Notes: generated from the letters alone by a model not told the origin. A stretch of DNA of 64,000 nt from an uncultured Bacteroidota bacterium (GCA_903901055.1 CAIUPO010000109.1:1-64000); one strand, 5' to 3'; shown: positions 1 to 8,498, numbered from the stretch's first letter. Numbers and translations are program-made.

Positions 1-615
1 CAATTTCAAAAATACACCGGAATGTTGAAAAATATTGACCATTCCACCTGCTGTTTCTTTCCTGTTCCAATCCCTTTGCAGTTCACAAACCAGCTGGGCA
101 TTGGTAGTTAATTTAGCACCTGCTTGTTCAACTCTTCTCAATGCAGCTTCATGCGCCAATAAGGATGTGCCTCCAATTGCATCAACTATAGGATAGACTT
201 CATATCCTTCATTCAGTGCATCTAATGTAGGGAATGTCAGACAAGCCTCGGTCCAAAGAGCAGCCATCAGAAGCTTTTTTCGGCCTGTCGCCTTTACAGC
301 ATCATTAAATTCTTTGTCTTCCCAGGCATTAATAGAAGTTCGGTCATAGCTTGTAATATTTCCTAGTATCTCTTTAATCTGAGGTATGGTATCTTTATTT
401 GCTCCTGTTTTTACATTTACCGTAGATAAAATAACCGGAACATTATATGTTTTTGCAGCCATAACAGTTACCACTATATTATCAATCAATTGCTGCCTGT
501 TCATTGAGTTAATTGAATTCACCTGGGTTGGCTGATAATCGATAATAATTAAGGCTGAATTCTGAGGTGTCAATAAAACATCCTTTTCGGGGTCACGAAT
601 TGGGTAACTGCTCAT
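1..615 (-). CDS. isochorismatase-family hydrolase, YcaC-like (3' end outside window)
   Basis: Reading the minus strand from the ATG at 615 gives 205 open codons that run off the window edge, so the C-terminus is missing. The start MSSYPIRDPEKDVLLTPQ is followed by ALIIIDYQP with the family's catalytic Asp at residue 26, the segment SINAWEDKEF near 95-104 typical of the YcaC branch, and ALWTEACLTFP with the nucleophilic Cys at 125. Members hydrolyse amides or vinyl ethers by a Cys-Asp-Lys triad; the substrate here cannot be told. It is divergent from the pirin gene across a 148-bp gap (616-763) in which I find no convincing promoter. Family assignment is firm, function is not. Confidence 0.88.
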   Translation of the reverse strand, partial: MSSYPIRDPEKDVLLTPQNSALIIIDYQPTQVNSINSMNRQQLIDNIVVTVMAAKTYNVPVILSTVNVKTGANKDTIPQIKEILGNITSYDRTSINAWEDKEFNDAVKATGRKKLLMAALWTEACLTFPTLDALNEGYEVYPIVDAIGGTSLLAHEAALRRVEQAGAKLTTNAQLVCELQRDWNRKETAGGMVNIFQHSGVFLKL

Positions 616-763
616 ATTATTGGTATTAAATGTATTGGTTATATTTACAGTACTATATAATCACAACGTAAATATATAAATAAAACAAATAAAATACCTA
701 GTCGTCTTTTTATTTGTAAGTTTACAATACAAAAAGAAAAAATACAAATCAAATTAAAAGATA

Positions 764-1483
764 ATGGCAAACACCATATTACACAAAGCAGAAACCCGTG
801 GCGATGCAAATCATGGATGGCTTCACAGCAGGCACACATTCAGTTTCGCAGATTATTACGATCCTGAACGTATCCATTTTGGAGCGTTAAGAGTTTTGAA
901 TGACGATGAAGTTGCAGCAGGGATGGGCTTTGGAACCCATCCACACAGCAATATGGAAATCATTTCCATTCCGTTGGAAGGAGATTTGGAACATAAAGAC
1001 AGTATGGGAACTGTGGCTGTTATTAAAAACGGCGATGTGCAGGTAATGAGCGCAGGTAGCGGCATTACCCATAGCGAATATAACCGCAACAAGGATAAGC
1101 CAGTAAAGTTTTTGCAGATATGGGTTATACCAAACAAGAAAAATGCAACTCCCCGTTACGGACAAATCACCCTCAATTTAGCCGACCGCCACAATACCTT
1201 TCAGCAAATTGTTTCTCCAAATGCCAGTGATGGTGCAACATGGATTAACCAGGATGCATGGTTTAGTTTAGGCAGATTCGACAAAGACTTTGCTATTGAT
1301 TACTCCATCCATAAAAAAGGAAACGGCGTTTACGCATTTGTATTGAAAGGTGATGTAACCATAGAAGGCAATGCTCTTAACCAACGCGATGCATTGGGAA
1401 TTTGGGATACCGATAAAATTTCTGTTAATGCAAACTCACAGGATGCAGAGGTGCTACTAATGGAGGTTCCGATGGGGATGTGA
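764..1483 (+). CDS. pirin family protein (YhhW-like)
   Basis: A 239-residue bicupin protein of normal length for the short pirin/YhhW branch. The N-terminal cupin carries the probable metal ligands His59 and His61 in GFGTHPHSNMEI and His103 and Glu105 in SGITHSEYN, matching the three-His one-Glu set of pirins. The opening HGWLHSRHTFSFADYY is also family-typical. Some relatives show quercetin 2,3-dioxygenase activity in vitro, but the in vivo role is usually unknown, so I do not assign a substrate. It is divergently paired with an isochorismatase-like hydrolase, an arrangement that may indicate shared control of small-molecule detoxification (inference). Confidence 0.9.
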   Translation: MANTILHKAETRGDANHGWLHSRHTFSFADYYDPERIHFGALRVLNDDEVAAGMGFGTHPHSNMEIISIPLEGDLEHKDSMGTVAVIKNGDVQVMSAGSGITHSEYNRNKDKPVKFLQIWVIPNKKNATPRYGQITLNLADRHNTFQQIVSPNASDGATWINQDAWFSLGRFDKDFAIDYSIHKKGNGVYAFVLKGDVTIEGNALNQRDALGIWDTDKISVNANSQDAEVLLMEVPMGM

Positions 1484-1511
1484 GGATTAAGTTTATGAAT
1501 AAAATTACTTT

Positions 1512-2030
1512 ATGAATTGTTTTTGGGAAATTAAATTTGTTGATTTATTATTACCCGCACTTACTGCGATTGGTCTTGTTTTTGCGTACTTACAATTATC
1601 GGACATTTGGAAACATAAGAGAATTGAATTTACTTATCAATTATATCGTGATTTTTTTAATTATCTTAATACTACTGAAAATAAGGACCTAAGAAATTGG
1701 TTATATGGGAAAGAAGCAAATCAAATTGATAAAGATAAGATTGGCGATTTGCTTGAACAATTTGAAGCAATTTGGAGTCTTCAAAATAAAAATCTAATTG
1801 AAAAAGATGTTGTTTACGACTTATTCGCATTTTATATTCTAAAAGCTGCTGAAGCTAAACCATCTGCTATAGAATATATTAAAGAAGTTAGAATTGAAGA
1901 AGTTGATTTAATTATAACCGATGATTTATTTATAGGTTACGAAACATTACTAAATCAAATCAAAGAACATCATATCCCTAAAAATACTAAACAAAAAAAG
2001 AAACAGAAAAAAAAGAAATCTAAACATTAG
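1512..2030 (+). CDS. hypothetical membrane-anchored protein
   Basis: A 172-residue protein not firmly recognised. Residues about 8-28 (VDLLLPALTAIGLVFAYLQLS) form one transmembrane segment. The remainder is predicted soluble and alpha-helical (KRIEFTYQLYRDFFNYL, LLEQFEAIWSLQNKNL, VVYDLFAFYILKA), followed by a very Lys-rich tail from about residue 155. The layout, one anchor plus a short helical domain, recalls DUF4760-type proteins, but I could not confirm that. Codons are strongly AT-rich compared with the pirin gene 28 bp upstream, so this and the next gene may be acquired DNA. An earlier ATG at 1496 reads into a stop within seven codons, so the ATG at 1512 is used. Confidence 0.6.
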   Translation: MNCFWEIKFVDLLLPALTAIGLVFAYLQLSDIWKHKRIEFTYQLYRDFFNYLNTTENKDLRNWLYGKEANQIDKDKIGDLLEQFEAIWSLQNKNLIEKDVVYDLFAFYILKAAEAKPSAIEYIKEVRIEEVDLIITDDLFIGYETLLNQIKEHHIPKNTKQKKKQKKKKSKH

Positions 2031-2132
2031 CAATCCATACACGGGCAAAAACATCCTTAGGTACAGCCTTTTAGATGGGGGATGTCGCTCTGTGAAGGTT
2101 GGGAGTACGAAACACTATTATTAAGTTTTGTC

Positions 2133-2942
2133 CTATTCTTTTACTATTGATTGGAATTGCCCGGTAATATCTGTTGTTTTATTTTGCCACCAATAGAACA
2201 AACGAATTTCAAGAATTGAAAGCATTATTAGCATTGAATGTTCTTGAGAATGGTAGTTTACATTGAACCCGTGTAAAATAGGGTTTCTGTTAAATGTGTC
2301 AGCATCTTTAGACCCTTCAAAGAGTTTATGAATAAAGCCATTGAAATTTTGGGAATCATCTTTGACTGAAAACAGAAGTCGTTTCTCCCATATATCTGTA
2401 GGAATTGTTGGTCGTATATTATCGCTATTTTTGAGTTCTCCTACCTCTCTCAAAAGCCCCTCCAGTTGAGCAAACAACGTTGGTATTGATAATGTATATT
2501 TCCCTTCAAAGTGCGCTTCAAAAGCATCCTTCAAAATAAGATGTCGTTTGCGGAACATTTCAAGTTCCTGACAAGCTATTTCCAATAATCCAAGAATAGG
2601 TTCTTTTTTAAAATTCTTTTTAAACGTTTCTAAAATATCTTGTTTTGTTAATGTTTTATTTTTGAGCTTTTCGTCAAGTCCTTGCAGTTCGCCAACAGTT
2701 ACGGCAAGCCCGAAAAGATACAAATCATTGTCTTTGCAATAGTTTTTTAGCGGCAACTCTGCTGTTGCAAAAATATTAAGCATGTCATTCGTCAAATCAA
2801 CAGTCATCTTGTGACCACATGTATCGCATTCTGCATCAACAGGAACTTGGACAGGGCGTAATACCTTTCTTATACAACAATACTTATACTTAAGTCCAGA
2901 TTCACATGGACAGAGTTCATTTCGTCCAATTTTCTTGTTCAT
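2133..2942 (-). CDS. SEC-C zinc-motif protein with C-terminal HEPN-like motif
   Basis: A 269-residue protein. The N-terminus is a SEC-C zinc motif (RNELCPCESG then YKYCC; Cys11, Cys13, Cys22, Cys23), followed by a second cysteine pair, CDTCGH, at 39-44. The middle is helical and acidic/basic. The C-terminal part holds LSIPTLFAQLEGLLRE (about 151-166) and FNRNPILHG, where Arg219 and His224 form an RX4H motif of the sort used by HEPN ribonucleases. SEC-C motifs occur on SecA and on many proteins of defence or RNA-related function. HEPN assignment rests on the motif and helical context only. No toxin or antitoxin partner is adjacent; the AT-rich base use suggests an accessory gene. Confidence 0.7.
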   Translation of the reverse strand: MNKKIGRNELCPCESGLKYKYCCIRKVLRPVQVPVDAECDTCGHKMTVDLTNDMLNIFATAELPLKNYCKDNDLYLFGLAVTVGELQGLDEKLKNKTLTKQDILETFKKNFKKEPILGLLEIACQELEMFRKRHLILKDAFEAHFEGKYTLSIPTLFAQLEGLLREVGELKNSDNIRPTIPTDIWEKRLLFSVKDDSQNFNGFIHKLFEGSKDADTFNRNPILHGFNVNYHSQEHSMLIMLSILEIRLFYWWQNKTTDITGQFQSIVKE

Positions 2943-3055
2943 ATTGCCAGGTAAATAAAACTAATATTGGGATTTATAGCATTACTTTTAATTATCAGTA
3001 TATAAGAAAAAGTAAGACAATTGAAATCATTTACGGCTCCACCTACTCTTCCTTC

Positions 3056-4129
3056 TTAAGCCTTCACAGCCTTCTTCTCTACTTTCTCTACCTTTTCTTC
3101 CTTAACTTTTTCTTTGTAAGGATAGTAGTACTTCTCTAAGAAGTCTTTTTTATTGTTGTTGTAGGTAGTAACGCCGCCAATCTTGCTAAGTAGCCATACA
3201 TAAACCCAGGCAAGGTCTAACTGGTGAGGCAAAAAGCCCGATTGAGCACTGTTTGGGTATAGGTGGTGATTATTGTGCCACTCCCCTGCCACATAACCCG
3301 GCCAGCGTTGGTTTATTGACATATCATCCCAATTATAGTCTGTTCCTTTTTCGCGTTTATCTTTTCCTTTTCCGTGGCCTTCAAAGTTAAATGTGCGTAT
3401 GCCTACTGCCCAAACGGCTGCACCTGCAAAGCAGGCAAAAAGTAAACCCCATCCGCCAATTAAATAGAATACGCCTGCCCAGAAAGCCCAGTTTAATATC
3501 CAGTTCAGGATTACCCTTACGGGATGTGCTATTGAACCCCAATAAAGGTATTGCTCGTATGTATTTGGTACTACTCCGGTATCATTTAAAAAAGCAACTA
3601 CTCGGGGATACTCTTCACGGCTTAAGGTTTGAGATACTTGCTGGTGATTGGTATCAGCCAGAAAACAATATAAAAACCCTGCATTCGCATTATAAGGGTC
3701 TCCGGGTTGGTCTGACTTGCTATGATGTACAAAGTGGGAAACCACGTAAGTTTCTTCCGGCACTACCTTAATAACTAGGTTGCGCGTAATGAACATCCAA
3801 AACTTATTCTTGAATTTAAATGCCTTGTGTGTAGAATAGCGGTGATACCATATAGTACCATGCGTTCCCATACAAACCATACCATAAACAAAGCCACATA
3901 TAACTAAAGGAATAGTTACGAATTTCACGAAGAAGATTACAAAAAATGGAATCAGGCATAAAACCTCAAACCAACCGAAAAAGCCCAAGAAATTCTTGCG
4001 GGATTTGAAAATGTTCATTCTCCGGAAAGCTTCCTTAATCAATTGACTTTTTGTAGGCTTAGTAAGGTTGCCCTTTTCATCTGCCCAACCATACGAGGGT
4101 GGTTCAATTAGAATATCAACAAATGCCAT
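3056..4129 (-). CDS. acyl-CoA/fatty acid desaturase
   Basis: A 357-residue integral membrane desaturase. The three histidine clusters that bind the di-iron centre are present: HGTIWYH (His90, His96) with His101, HFVHH (His132, 135, 136), and EWHNNHH (His285, 288, 289). Hydrophobic spans at about 53-90 and 205-245 fit four membrane helices around these boxes. Such enzymes insert a double bond into membrane acyl chains, probably at delta-9, adjusting fluidity. The last 25 residues are a Lys/Glu-rich tail. A TATCTTCG box on the minus strand (4149-4156), one base from the Bacteroidota -7 consensus, lies 19 bp before the ATG. It is divergent from rpsF. Confidence 0.92.
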   Translation of the reverse strand: MAFVDILIEPPSYGWADEKGNLTKPTKSQLIKEAFRRMNIFKSRKNFLGFFGWFEVLCLIPFFVIFFVKFVTIPLVICGFVYGMVCMGTHGTIWYHRYSTHKAFKFKNKFWMFITRNLVIKVVPEETYVVSHFVHHSKSDQPGDPYNANAGFLYCFLADTNHQQVSQTLSREEYPRVVAFLNDTGVVPNTYEQYLYWGSIAHPVRVILNWILNWAFWAGVFYLIGGWGLLFACFAGAAVWAVGIRTFNFEGHGKGKDKREKGTDYNWDDMSINQRWPGYVAGEWHNNHHLYPNSAQSGFLPHQLDLAWVYVWLLSKIGGVTTYNNNKKDFLEKYYYPYKEKVKEEKVEKVEKKAVKA

Positions 4130-4180
4130 TTATTTTATTAAAAGTATGCGAAGATAAGAATTTTTGATGAATATATAAGC

Positions 4181-4281
4181 AATGGAACGCGGATGCCGCT
4201 GATTGCTTAAGATATAAAAAGATTTTTTATTATCAGAAATCCGTGGTTATCATAAACAATCCGCGGCATCCGCGTTCCATT
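4181..4281. repeat. long inverted repeat, GGAACGCGGATGCCGC family
   Basis: Two 25-bp arms, 4181-4205 and 4257-4281, are reverse complements with one mismatch; the core is AACGCGGATGCCGC. The 51-bp spacer also holds AATCCGTGGTTAT. The element is in the divergent gap between the desaturase and rpsF and would form a strong stem in DNA or RNA. It looks like a REP-type palindromic element rather than a terminator, as no T-run follows. Confidence 0.85.
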
Positions 4282-4333
4282 GAATTAAAAAATCATTTTT
4301 TCATGCAAATAGTATCTGAAATAGAAAAATTAC

Positions 4334-4341
4334 TACCTTTG
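4334..4341 (+). promoter_or_regulatory. -7 promoter box TACCTTTG for rpsF operon
   Basis: Exact match to the Bacteroidota TAnnTTTG box, ending 19 bp before the rpsF ATG. No clear TTTG -33 element is seen at the expected distance. Confidence 0.6.
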
Positions 4342-4360
4342 CAGCCCATTTTAAAAAAAC

Positions 4361-4729
4361 ATGATTATAACCAAGTCTTACGAGACTATTTTTATCTTAA
4401 CTCCGGTGCTTTCGGAAGAGCAAGCAAAAGAGGCAGTTGATAACTACCGCAAGCTCATTAAGGAACACGAAGGAAAGATGACGAATGAGGAGCATTGGGG
4501 TTTGCGTAAATTAGCATACCCTATCCAGAAGAAGAGTACGGGCTTTTACCACGTACTCCAGTTTAATGCCCCGACTACCATTGTAAAAGAACTTGAAATA
4601 GCGTACCAACGTGATGAACGTATTTTACGCTACCTGACAGTAACCTTAGACAAGCACGCGCTGGCATATCTGGAGAAACGGAAAGAAAGATTCGGAAAGA
4701 AAGAACCTAAAAAAGAACCAGCAATTTAA
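4361..4729 (+). CDS. rpsF: 30S ribosomal protein S6
   Basis: A 122-residue S6 protein (MIITKSYETIFILTPVLSEEQ at the start, GLRKLAYPIQKKSTGFYHVLQF in the centre, then DERILRYLTV), which binds the S15-S18 region of 16S rRNA in the small subunit platform and pairs with S18. The lysine-rich tail KERFGKKEPKKEPAI is the variable C-terminal extension. It leads the rpsF-rpsR-rplI group, with S18 starting 10 bp downstream. The ATG at 4361 is preceded by an A-run and a TACCTTTG box, and an overlapping upstream reading frame from 4243 is not considered real. Confidence 0.97.
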   Translation: MIITKSYETIFILTPVLSEEQAKEAVDNYRKLIKEHEGKMTNEEHWGLRKLAYPIQKKSTGFYHVLQFNAPTTIVKELEIAYQRDERILRYLTVTLDKHALAYLEKRKERFGKKEPKKEPAI

Positions 4730-4739
4730 TTAAACCAGC

Positions 4740-5009
4740 ATGGCAGCAGAAGCAAACGAAGTACGTTACCTTACTCCACCTCCTATTGAGGTTAAAAAGA
4801 ACAAATATTGCCGTTTCCGTAAGTACGGCATTAAGTATATTGACTACAAGAATCCTGACTTTTTAAAGAACTTTGTGAACGACCAGGGCAAGTTATTGCC
4901 TGTTCGTATTACAGGTACTTCATCGAAATACCAAAGGAAAGTAGCACAAGCCGTAAAGAGAGCCCGCCACATGGCGTTGCTTCCTTTTGTTGGCGACTTA
5001 TTAAAATAG
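4740..5009 (+). CDS. rpsR: 30S ribosomal protein S18
   Basis: An 89-residue S18 protein. The core [20 protein letters not shown] and [25 protein letters not shown] are characteristic; S18 binds next to S6 on the 30S platform. The N-terminal 13 residues before the core are the usual variable part. It lies 10 bp after rpsF. Between it and rplI sits a copy of the CAGTGGTCAGT repeat, which is notable because it lies within a ribosomal-protein operon. Confidence 0.97.
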   Translation: MAAEANEVRYLTPPPIEVKKNKYCRFRKYGIKYIDYKNPDFLKNFVNDQGKLLPVRITGTSSKYQRKVAQAVKRARHMALLPFVGDLLK

Positions 5010-5010
5010 T

Positions 5011-5038
5011 GATCAGTTGACAGTAGTCAGTGGTCAGT
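5011..5038. repeat. CAGTGGTCAGT-family repeat between rpsR and rplI
   Basis: Tandem-like CAGT words (GATCAGTTGACAGTAGTCAG then TGGTCAGT) directly after the rpsR stop codon. Related copies are at 14610-14640, 26841-26875 and 58151-58234. Confidence 0.7.
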
Positions 5039-5068
5039 AAAAACTGTATTATTAATTAAAAAAGCATC

Positions 5069-5515
5069 ATGGAAGTTATTTTGCAAAAAGAGGTTGAAAA
5101 CCTCGGCACACAATACGAATTAGTGAAAGTAAAGCCGGGTTACGCCCGCAATTTCCTTATCCCACGCGGATTGGCTATTGCTGCTACCACCTCGAGCAAA
5201 AAAGAATTGACCGAAATCATTAAGCAAAGAGCGCACAAACAAGAAAAGCTTAAGAAAGACGCTGAAAAACTGGCTGCTCAATTGAAAGACGCAGTTCTTA
5301 AAATTGCTGCAAAAGCAGGCGAAAACGGTAAGATTTTTGGTTCTGTTAATGCTATCCAATTAGCTGAAGCTATTGAAAAATTAGGCTACAAGGTTGACCG
5401 CAAAAATATTGACCTGAAAGCTGACCATATCAAGACTACCGGTACATACAAAGCAAACGTAAAACTTACAAAAGATATTACCGCTGAGGTTACTTTTGAA
5501 GTAGTTGCTGAGTAG
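5069..5515 (+). CDS. rplI: 50S ribosomal protein L9
   Basis: A 148-residue L9 protein: N-terminal domain MEVILQKEVENLG with VKPGYARNFLIPRGLA, the long connecting helix rich in Lys and Glu (about 45-75), and the C-terminal rRNA-binding domain (GKIFGSVNAIQLAEAI onward). L9 reaches across the 50S L1 stalk base and helps maintain reading frame. It is the last gene of the S6-S18-L9 group and is followed by an intrinsic terminator at 5561-5588. Confidence 0.97.
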   Translation: MEVILQKEVENLGTQYELVKVKPGYARNFLIPRGLAIAATTSSKKELTEIIKQRAHKQEKLKKDAEKLAAQLKDAVLKIAAKAGENGKIFGSVNAIQLAEAIEKLGYKVDRKNIDLKADHIKTTGTYKANVKLTKDITAEVTFEVVAE

Positions 5516-5524
5516 TCGGTGGCC

Positions 5525-5544
5525 GGTCGGAGCCCGACTGGCAA
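5525..5544. repeat. short palindromic repeat GGTCGGnGCCCGACTGGCAA, copy 1
   Basis: GGTCGGAGCCCGACTGGCAA lies 10 bp after the rplI stop codon. The same 20-mer with one change (C for A) overlaps the stop codon of the MoxR gene at 29738-29757. The centre GTCGG..CCGAC is self-complementary. Confidence 0.6.
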
Positions 5545-5560
5545 TCATTTATAATACAAG

Positions 5561-5588
5561 AAAGGAGATGCGAAAGTGTCTCCTTTTT
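5561..5588 (+). terminator. intrinsic terminator after rplI
   Basis: Stem AAAGGAGA / TCTCCTTT with a 10-nt loop, followed by a T-run. It ends the S6-S18-L9 transcript. Confidence 0.85.
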
Positions 5589-5604
5589 TATTGCCTCGAA
5601 TATG

Positions 5605-5760
5605 TAAGGGCTAAAGCCCTTAGGATTTTGTGGTACATACCTTACCACGACCTAAAGGTCGTGGCTAATGAATGAACAATTAAAACCATTCATTCATTAG
5701 CCCCGCCATTTATGGTGGGGTATAAATAAAATAACATTACGAATTGAGGGCTTTAGCCCT
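5605..5760. repeat. cluster of five palindromes (REP/BIME-like cassette)
   Basis: Five successive hairpins: TAAGGGCTAAAGCCCTTA (5605-5622); CCACGACCTAAAGGTCGTGG (5645-5664); GCTAATGAATGA (5664-5675) paired with TCATTCATTAGC (5690-5701); CCCCGCCAT/ATGGTGGGG (5701-5720, one G-T pair); AGGGCTTTAGCCCT (5747-5760). Hairpin 5 is the same family as hairpin 1, so the cassette is itself roughly symmetric. It fills the convergent space between rplI and parC, ending 8 bp from the parC stop codon. Confidence 0.85.
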
Positions 5761-5767
5761 TAAATAA

Positions 5768-8470
5768 TTAGAATAAGGTCGGCTGGTCATCTGCCTTCGG
5801 CTTCCGTGGCTTGGGAACCTTTTTCTCAGGTGGTGCTTCGGTAAGCTTAATTTTATTATGCTCTTTAGCTATTTCGATGGGGGACTTTCCACTTTCCTCC
5901 ATTTCATCGTTTATCTTTTCTTCAATAGCAGCAAGGGCAACCAAGTCACCAACAGGTTGGTTAGGGTCTGGCTTCAATTGTATTTCTTTAACCTTGTTTA
6001 GATTGATGGGCTTGCCTTGCGCTTTTATTCCCATCACTGGAATATCATTAGTTACATTCAGAATTTCATCAGGTACTTCTTTGCCTTTCTCCTGGCGGAA
6101 TTTCACCTCTGCAATAAGGAATTCATCGTGTGAGACAGATTCCATTATAGAGCCGGTGTAATCAGATATTAACAGCATTTTCTTTTCCGATTCTTCAGGG
6201 AGGAAACGCTTGATGTAATATTTCTTTTTGTCGCCTTCCCAATAAACCACGGTCAATGGCTTTTCAGTATTGAGTTTTTCAATCAGAACTGTATCGGCAT
6301 CAAAGTGAGTGGTGAACTCAAATCCGCAGGTATGATAATTGCCGTCTTTGGTTATCACCATAATTTTATCATCTCCTTCAAATTCTCCCAGGAAACGGCC
6401 ATGCTCCTCTGAATTCAACCTTAGAACGGTATCATCAAACCAAATTTTTTGAGCCGAAAGTGTTGATACACCTTTTTCCGCAAGAGCAACTTTTCGCACC
6501 GGGTGCTTGGTAACAATATTACCCATAGCATCTCGGCCTTTAATTGCCAACTCAGCAAAGTCAGAATCAAAGACCTTTGTGCGGGCTGTGGCATTGGCTT
6601 TCAGGCTAACCGTAACAACCTCCGCTTCTCCATTCGGATTAGCTGAAAAATAAAGTATCTCTGAATTCGGGTTTCCCCTTGTCAGAATATATTCCTTATC
6701 CCTGATAATTGAGGTTACTGCAAAGCGCTTCATCATAGTGTTGCCCCTTGCTCCGTCGCGGTATATAAGGTTATAGATGGTACGCTCATCGTTGCGCTTA
6801 AAGACATTAATGTAGATGATATCCTTACCAACAAAAGTCTTTTCGGATATTTTGGTCACAAGCATGGTGCCATCCCTACGGAATACAATAATATCATCCA
6901 GATCGGAACACTCACAAACGAATTCATCTGTCCGCATCCGGAAACCTGCAAAGCCTTCTTCACGATTAACGTAGAGTTTTTGATTGGTAGCTGCAACCGA
7001 AGTAGCAACAATGGTTCCAAAGGTTTGAATTTCGGTTTTGCGCTCCCTCCCTACTCCGTATTTTTTCTTGATCTCCTTGAAATAATCTATGGTATACTCT
7101 ACTATATTATCCAAGTGGTTCTTGACAACCTTAATCTCTTCAAGGATGTGCTTCATCAACTCATCTGCCTGGAATGTATCGTACTTGGAAATACGTTTAA
7201 TCTTTATCTCGGTAAGCTTAATAACATCGGCACGGGTAATCTCCCTAGGGAACTTTTTGCGGTATGGTTTTAATCCATCTTCAATAGTAGTAAGTACCTC
7301 TTCCCATGTTTCAGCCTCTTCAATGTCACGGTAGATACGCTTTTCAATGAATATTTTTTCCAACGAAACATAATGGAACTGCTCCGTTAATTCGGCGAGA
7401 CGAATCTCGAGTTCAGTCTGCAAGAGTTTCAGTGTGCGGTCAGTAGAAACTCTTAGCATCTCACCAACACCCATAAACCGGGGTTTGTCGCCCTCAATTA
7501 CACATGCATTAGGAGAAATGGAAACTGCACAATCTGTAAATGCATAAAGTGCATCAATAGTCTTATCCGGTGAGAATCCTGCAGGAAGGTGGATCACAAT
7601 TTCCACATTTTCCGCAGTGTTGTCCTCAATATTCTTAATCTTTATCTTGCCCTTATCGTTGGCAGTTACAATAGAATCTATAAGTGATGAAGTGGTGCAT
7701 CCAAAAGGTATCTCCGTTATTACAAGAGTCTTTTTATCGAGCGTATTTATTTTGGCCCGAACAATCACCTTGCCACCCTTCATTCCATCGTTGTAGTTGG
7801 AGAAGTCAGCCATACCACCATGCGGGAAGTCTGGGAAGATGTGTGGTTTCTTTCCCTTTAATACACCAATAGAAGCATCAATCAACTCATTGAAGTTGTG
7901 AGGAAGTATTTTACATGCAAGCCCAACTGCTATACCCTCTGCTCCTTGAGCTAATAACAATGGGAACTTTACAGGTAAATAGACAGGTTCTTTATTACGT
8001 CCGTCGTAGCTGTTTTGCCAAACGGTGGTCTTTTCATTAAAGATTACATCCGAAGCAAACTTAGAAAGCCTTGCCTCAATGTAACGTGGCGCTGCTGCTG
8101 AGTCGCCCGTGAGAATGTTACCCCAGTTACCCTGGCAATCTACTGCTAATTCTTTTTGTCCGAGTTGCACCAAAGCATCACCAATAGAGGCATCCCCGTG
8201 AGGGTGATACTTCATGGTGTTACCAATCAGGTTTGCAACCTTGTTATAACGCCCGTCCTCCAACTCCCTCATGGAGTGGAAAATACGGCGTTGAACAGGC
8301 TTCAAACCATCCTCAAGCGCAGGAACAGCCCGTTCAAGGATTACATAAGAAGCATAATCCAGGAACCAGTTACGGTACATGTGCTGAAGGTGGATAACCG
8401 ACGATGAACCATTCCCGATAGGGGCTTCATCATTGGTTTCTTCAGGTTCCTTAGGGGTCTTATCGGACAT
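5768..8470 (-). CDS. parC: DNA topoisomerase IV subunit A
   Basis: A 900-residue type IIA topoisomerase subunit. The N-terminal breakage-reunion domain has YVILERAVPALEDGLKPVQR, KYHPHGDASIGDAL and AAPRYIEARL, with catalytic Tyr130. A coiled-coil gate region (about 360-480) and a C-terminal beta-pinwheel follow; the last 60 residues are Lys/Pro-rich. I find no GyrA-box (QRRGGKG-like) in the C-terminal domain, and the start resembles Bacteroidota ParC rather than GyrA, so ParC is preferred: decatenation of daughter chromosomes with ParE. In many relatives parE sits beside parC; here no parE is present in the window. A minus-strand TATTTTTG box lies 28 bp upstream. Confidence 0.9.
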   Translation of the reverse strand: MSDKTPKEPEETNDEAPIGNGSSSVIHLQHMYRNWFLDYASYVILERAVPALEDGLKPVQRRIFHSMRELEDGRYNKVANLIGNTMKYHPHGDASIGDALVQLGQKELAVDCQGNWGNILTGDSAAAPRYIEARLSKFASDVIFNEKTTVWQNSYDGRNKEPVYLPVKFPLLLAQGAEGIAVGLACKILPHNFNELIDASIGVLKGKKPHIFPDFPHGGMADFSNYNDGMKGGKVIVRAKINTLDKKTLVITEIPFGCTTSSLIDSIVTANDKGKIKIKNIEDNTAENVEIVIHLPAGFSPDKTIDALYAFTDCAVSISPNACVIEGDKPRFMGVGEMLRVSTDRTLKLLQTELEIRLAELTEQFHYVSLEKIFIEKRIYRDIEEAETWEEVLTTIEDGLKPYRKKFPREITRADVIKLTEIKIKRISKYDTFQADELMKHILEEIKVVKNHLDNIVEYTIDYFKEIKKKYGVGRERKTEIQTFGTIVATSVAATNQKLYVNREEGFAGFRMRTDEFVCECSDLDDIIVFRRDGTMLVTKISEKTFVGKDIIYINVFKRNDERTIYNLIYRDGARGNTMMKRFAVTSIIRDKEYILTRGNPNSEILYFSANPNGEAEVVTVSLKANATARTKVFDSDFAELAIKGRDAMGNIVTKHPVRKVALAEKGVSTLSAQKIWFDDTVLRLNSEEHGRFLGEFEGDDKIMVITKDGNYHTCGFEFTTHFDADTVLIEKLNTEKPLTVVYWEGDKKKYYIKRFLPEESEKKMLLISDYTGSIMESVSHDEFLIAEVKFRQEKGKEVPDEILNVTNDIPVMGIKAQGKPINLNKVKEIQLKPDPNQPVGDLVALAAIEEKINDEMEESGKSPIEIAKEHNKIKLTEAPPEKKVPKPRKPKADDQPTLF

Positions 8471-8498
8471 TTATCGAGCTTATTTTTTTGAATCGCGG

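Noticed and set aside
3391-3771. 126-codon open frame opposite the desaturase
   Set aside because: Shadow of the desaturase frame; no recognisable features or promoter.
4243-4440. 65-codon open frame across the rpsF promoter
   Set aside because: It reads through the inverted repeat and the -7 box and overlaps rpsF in another frame.
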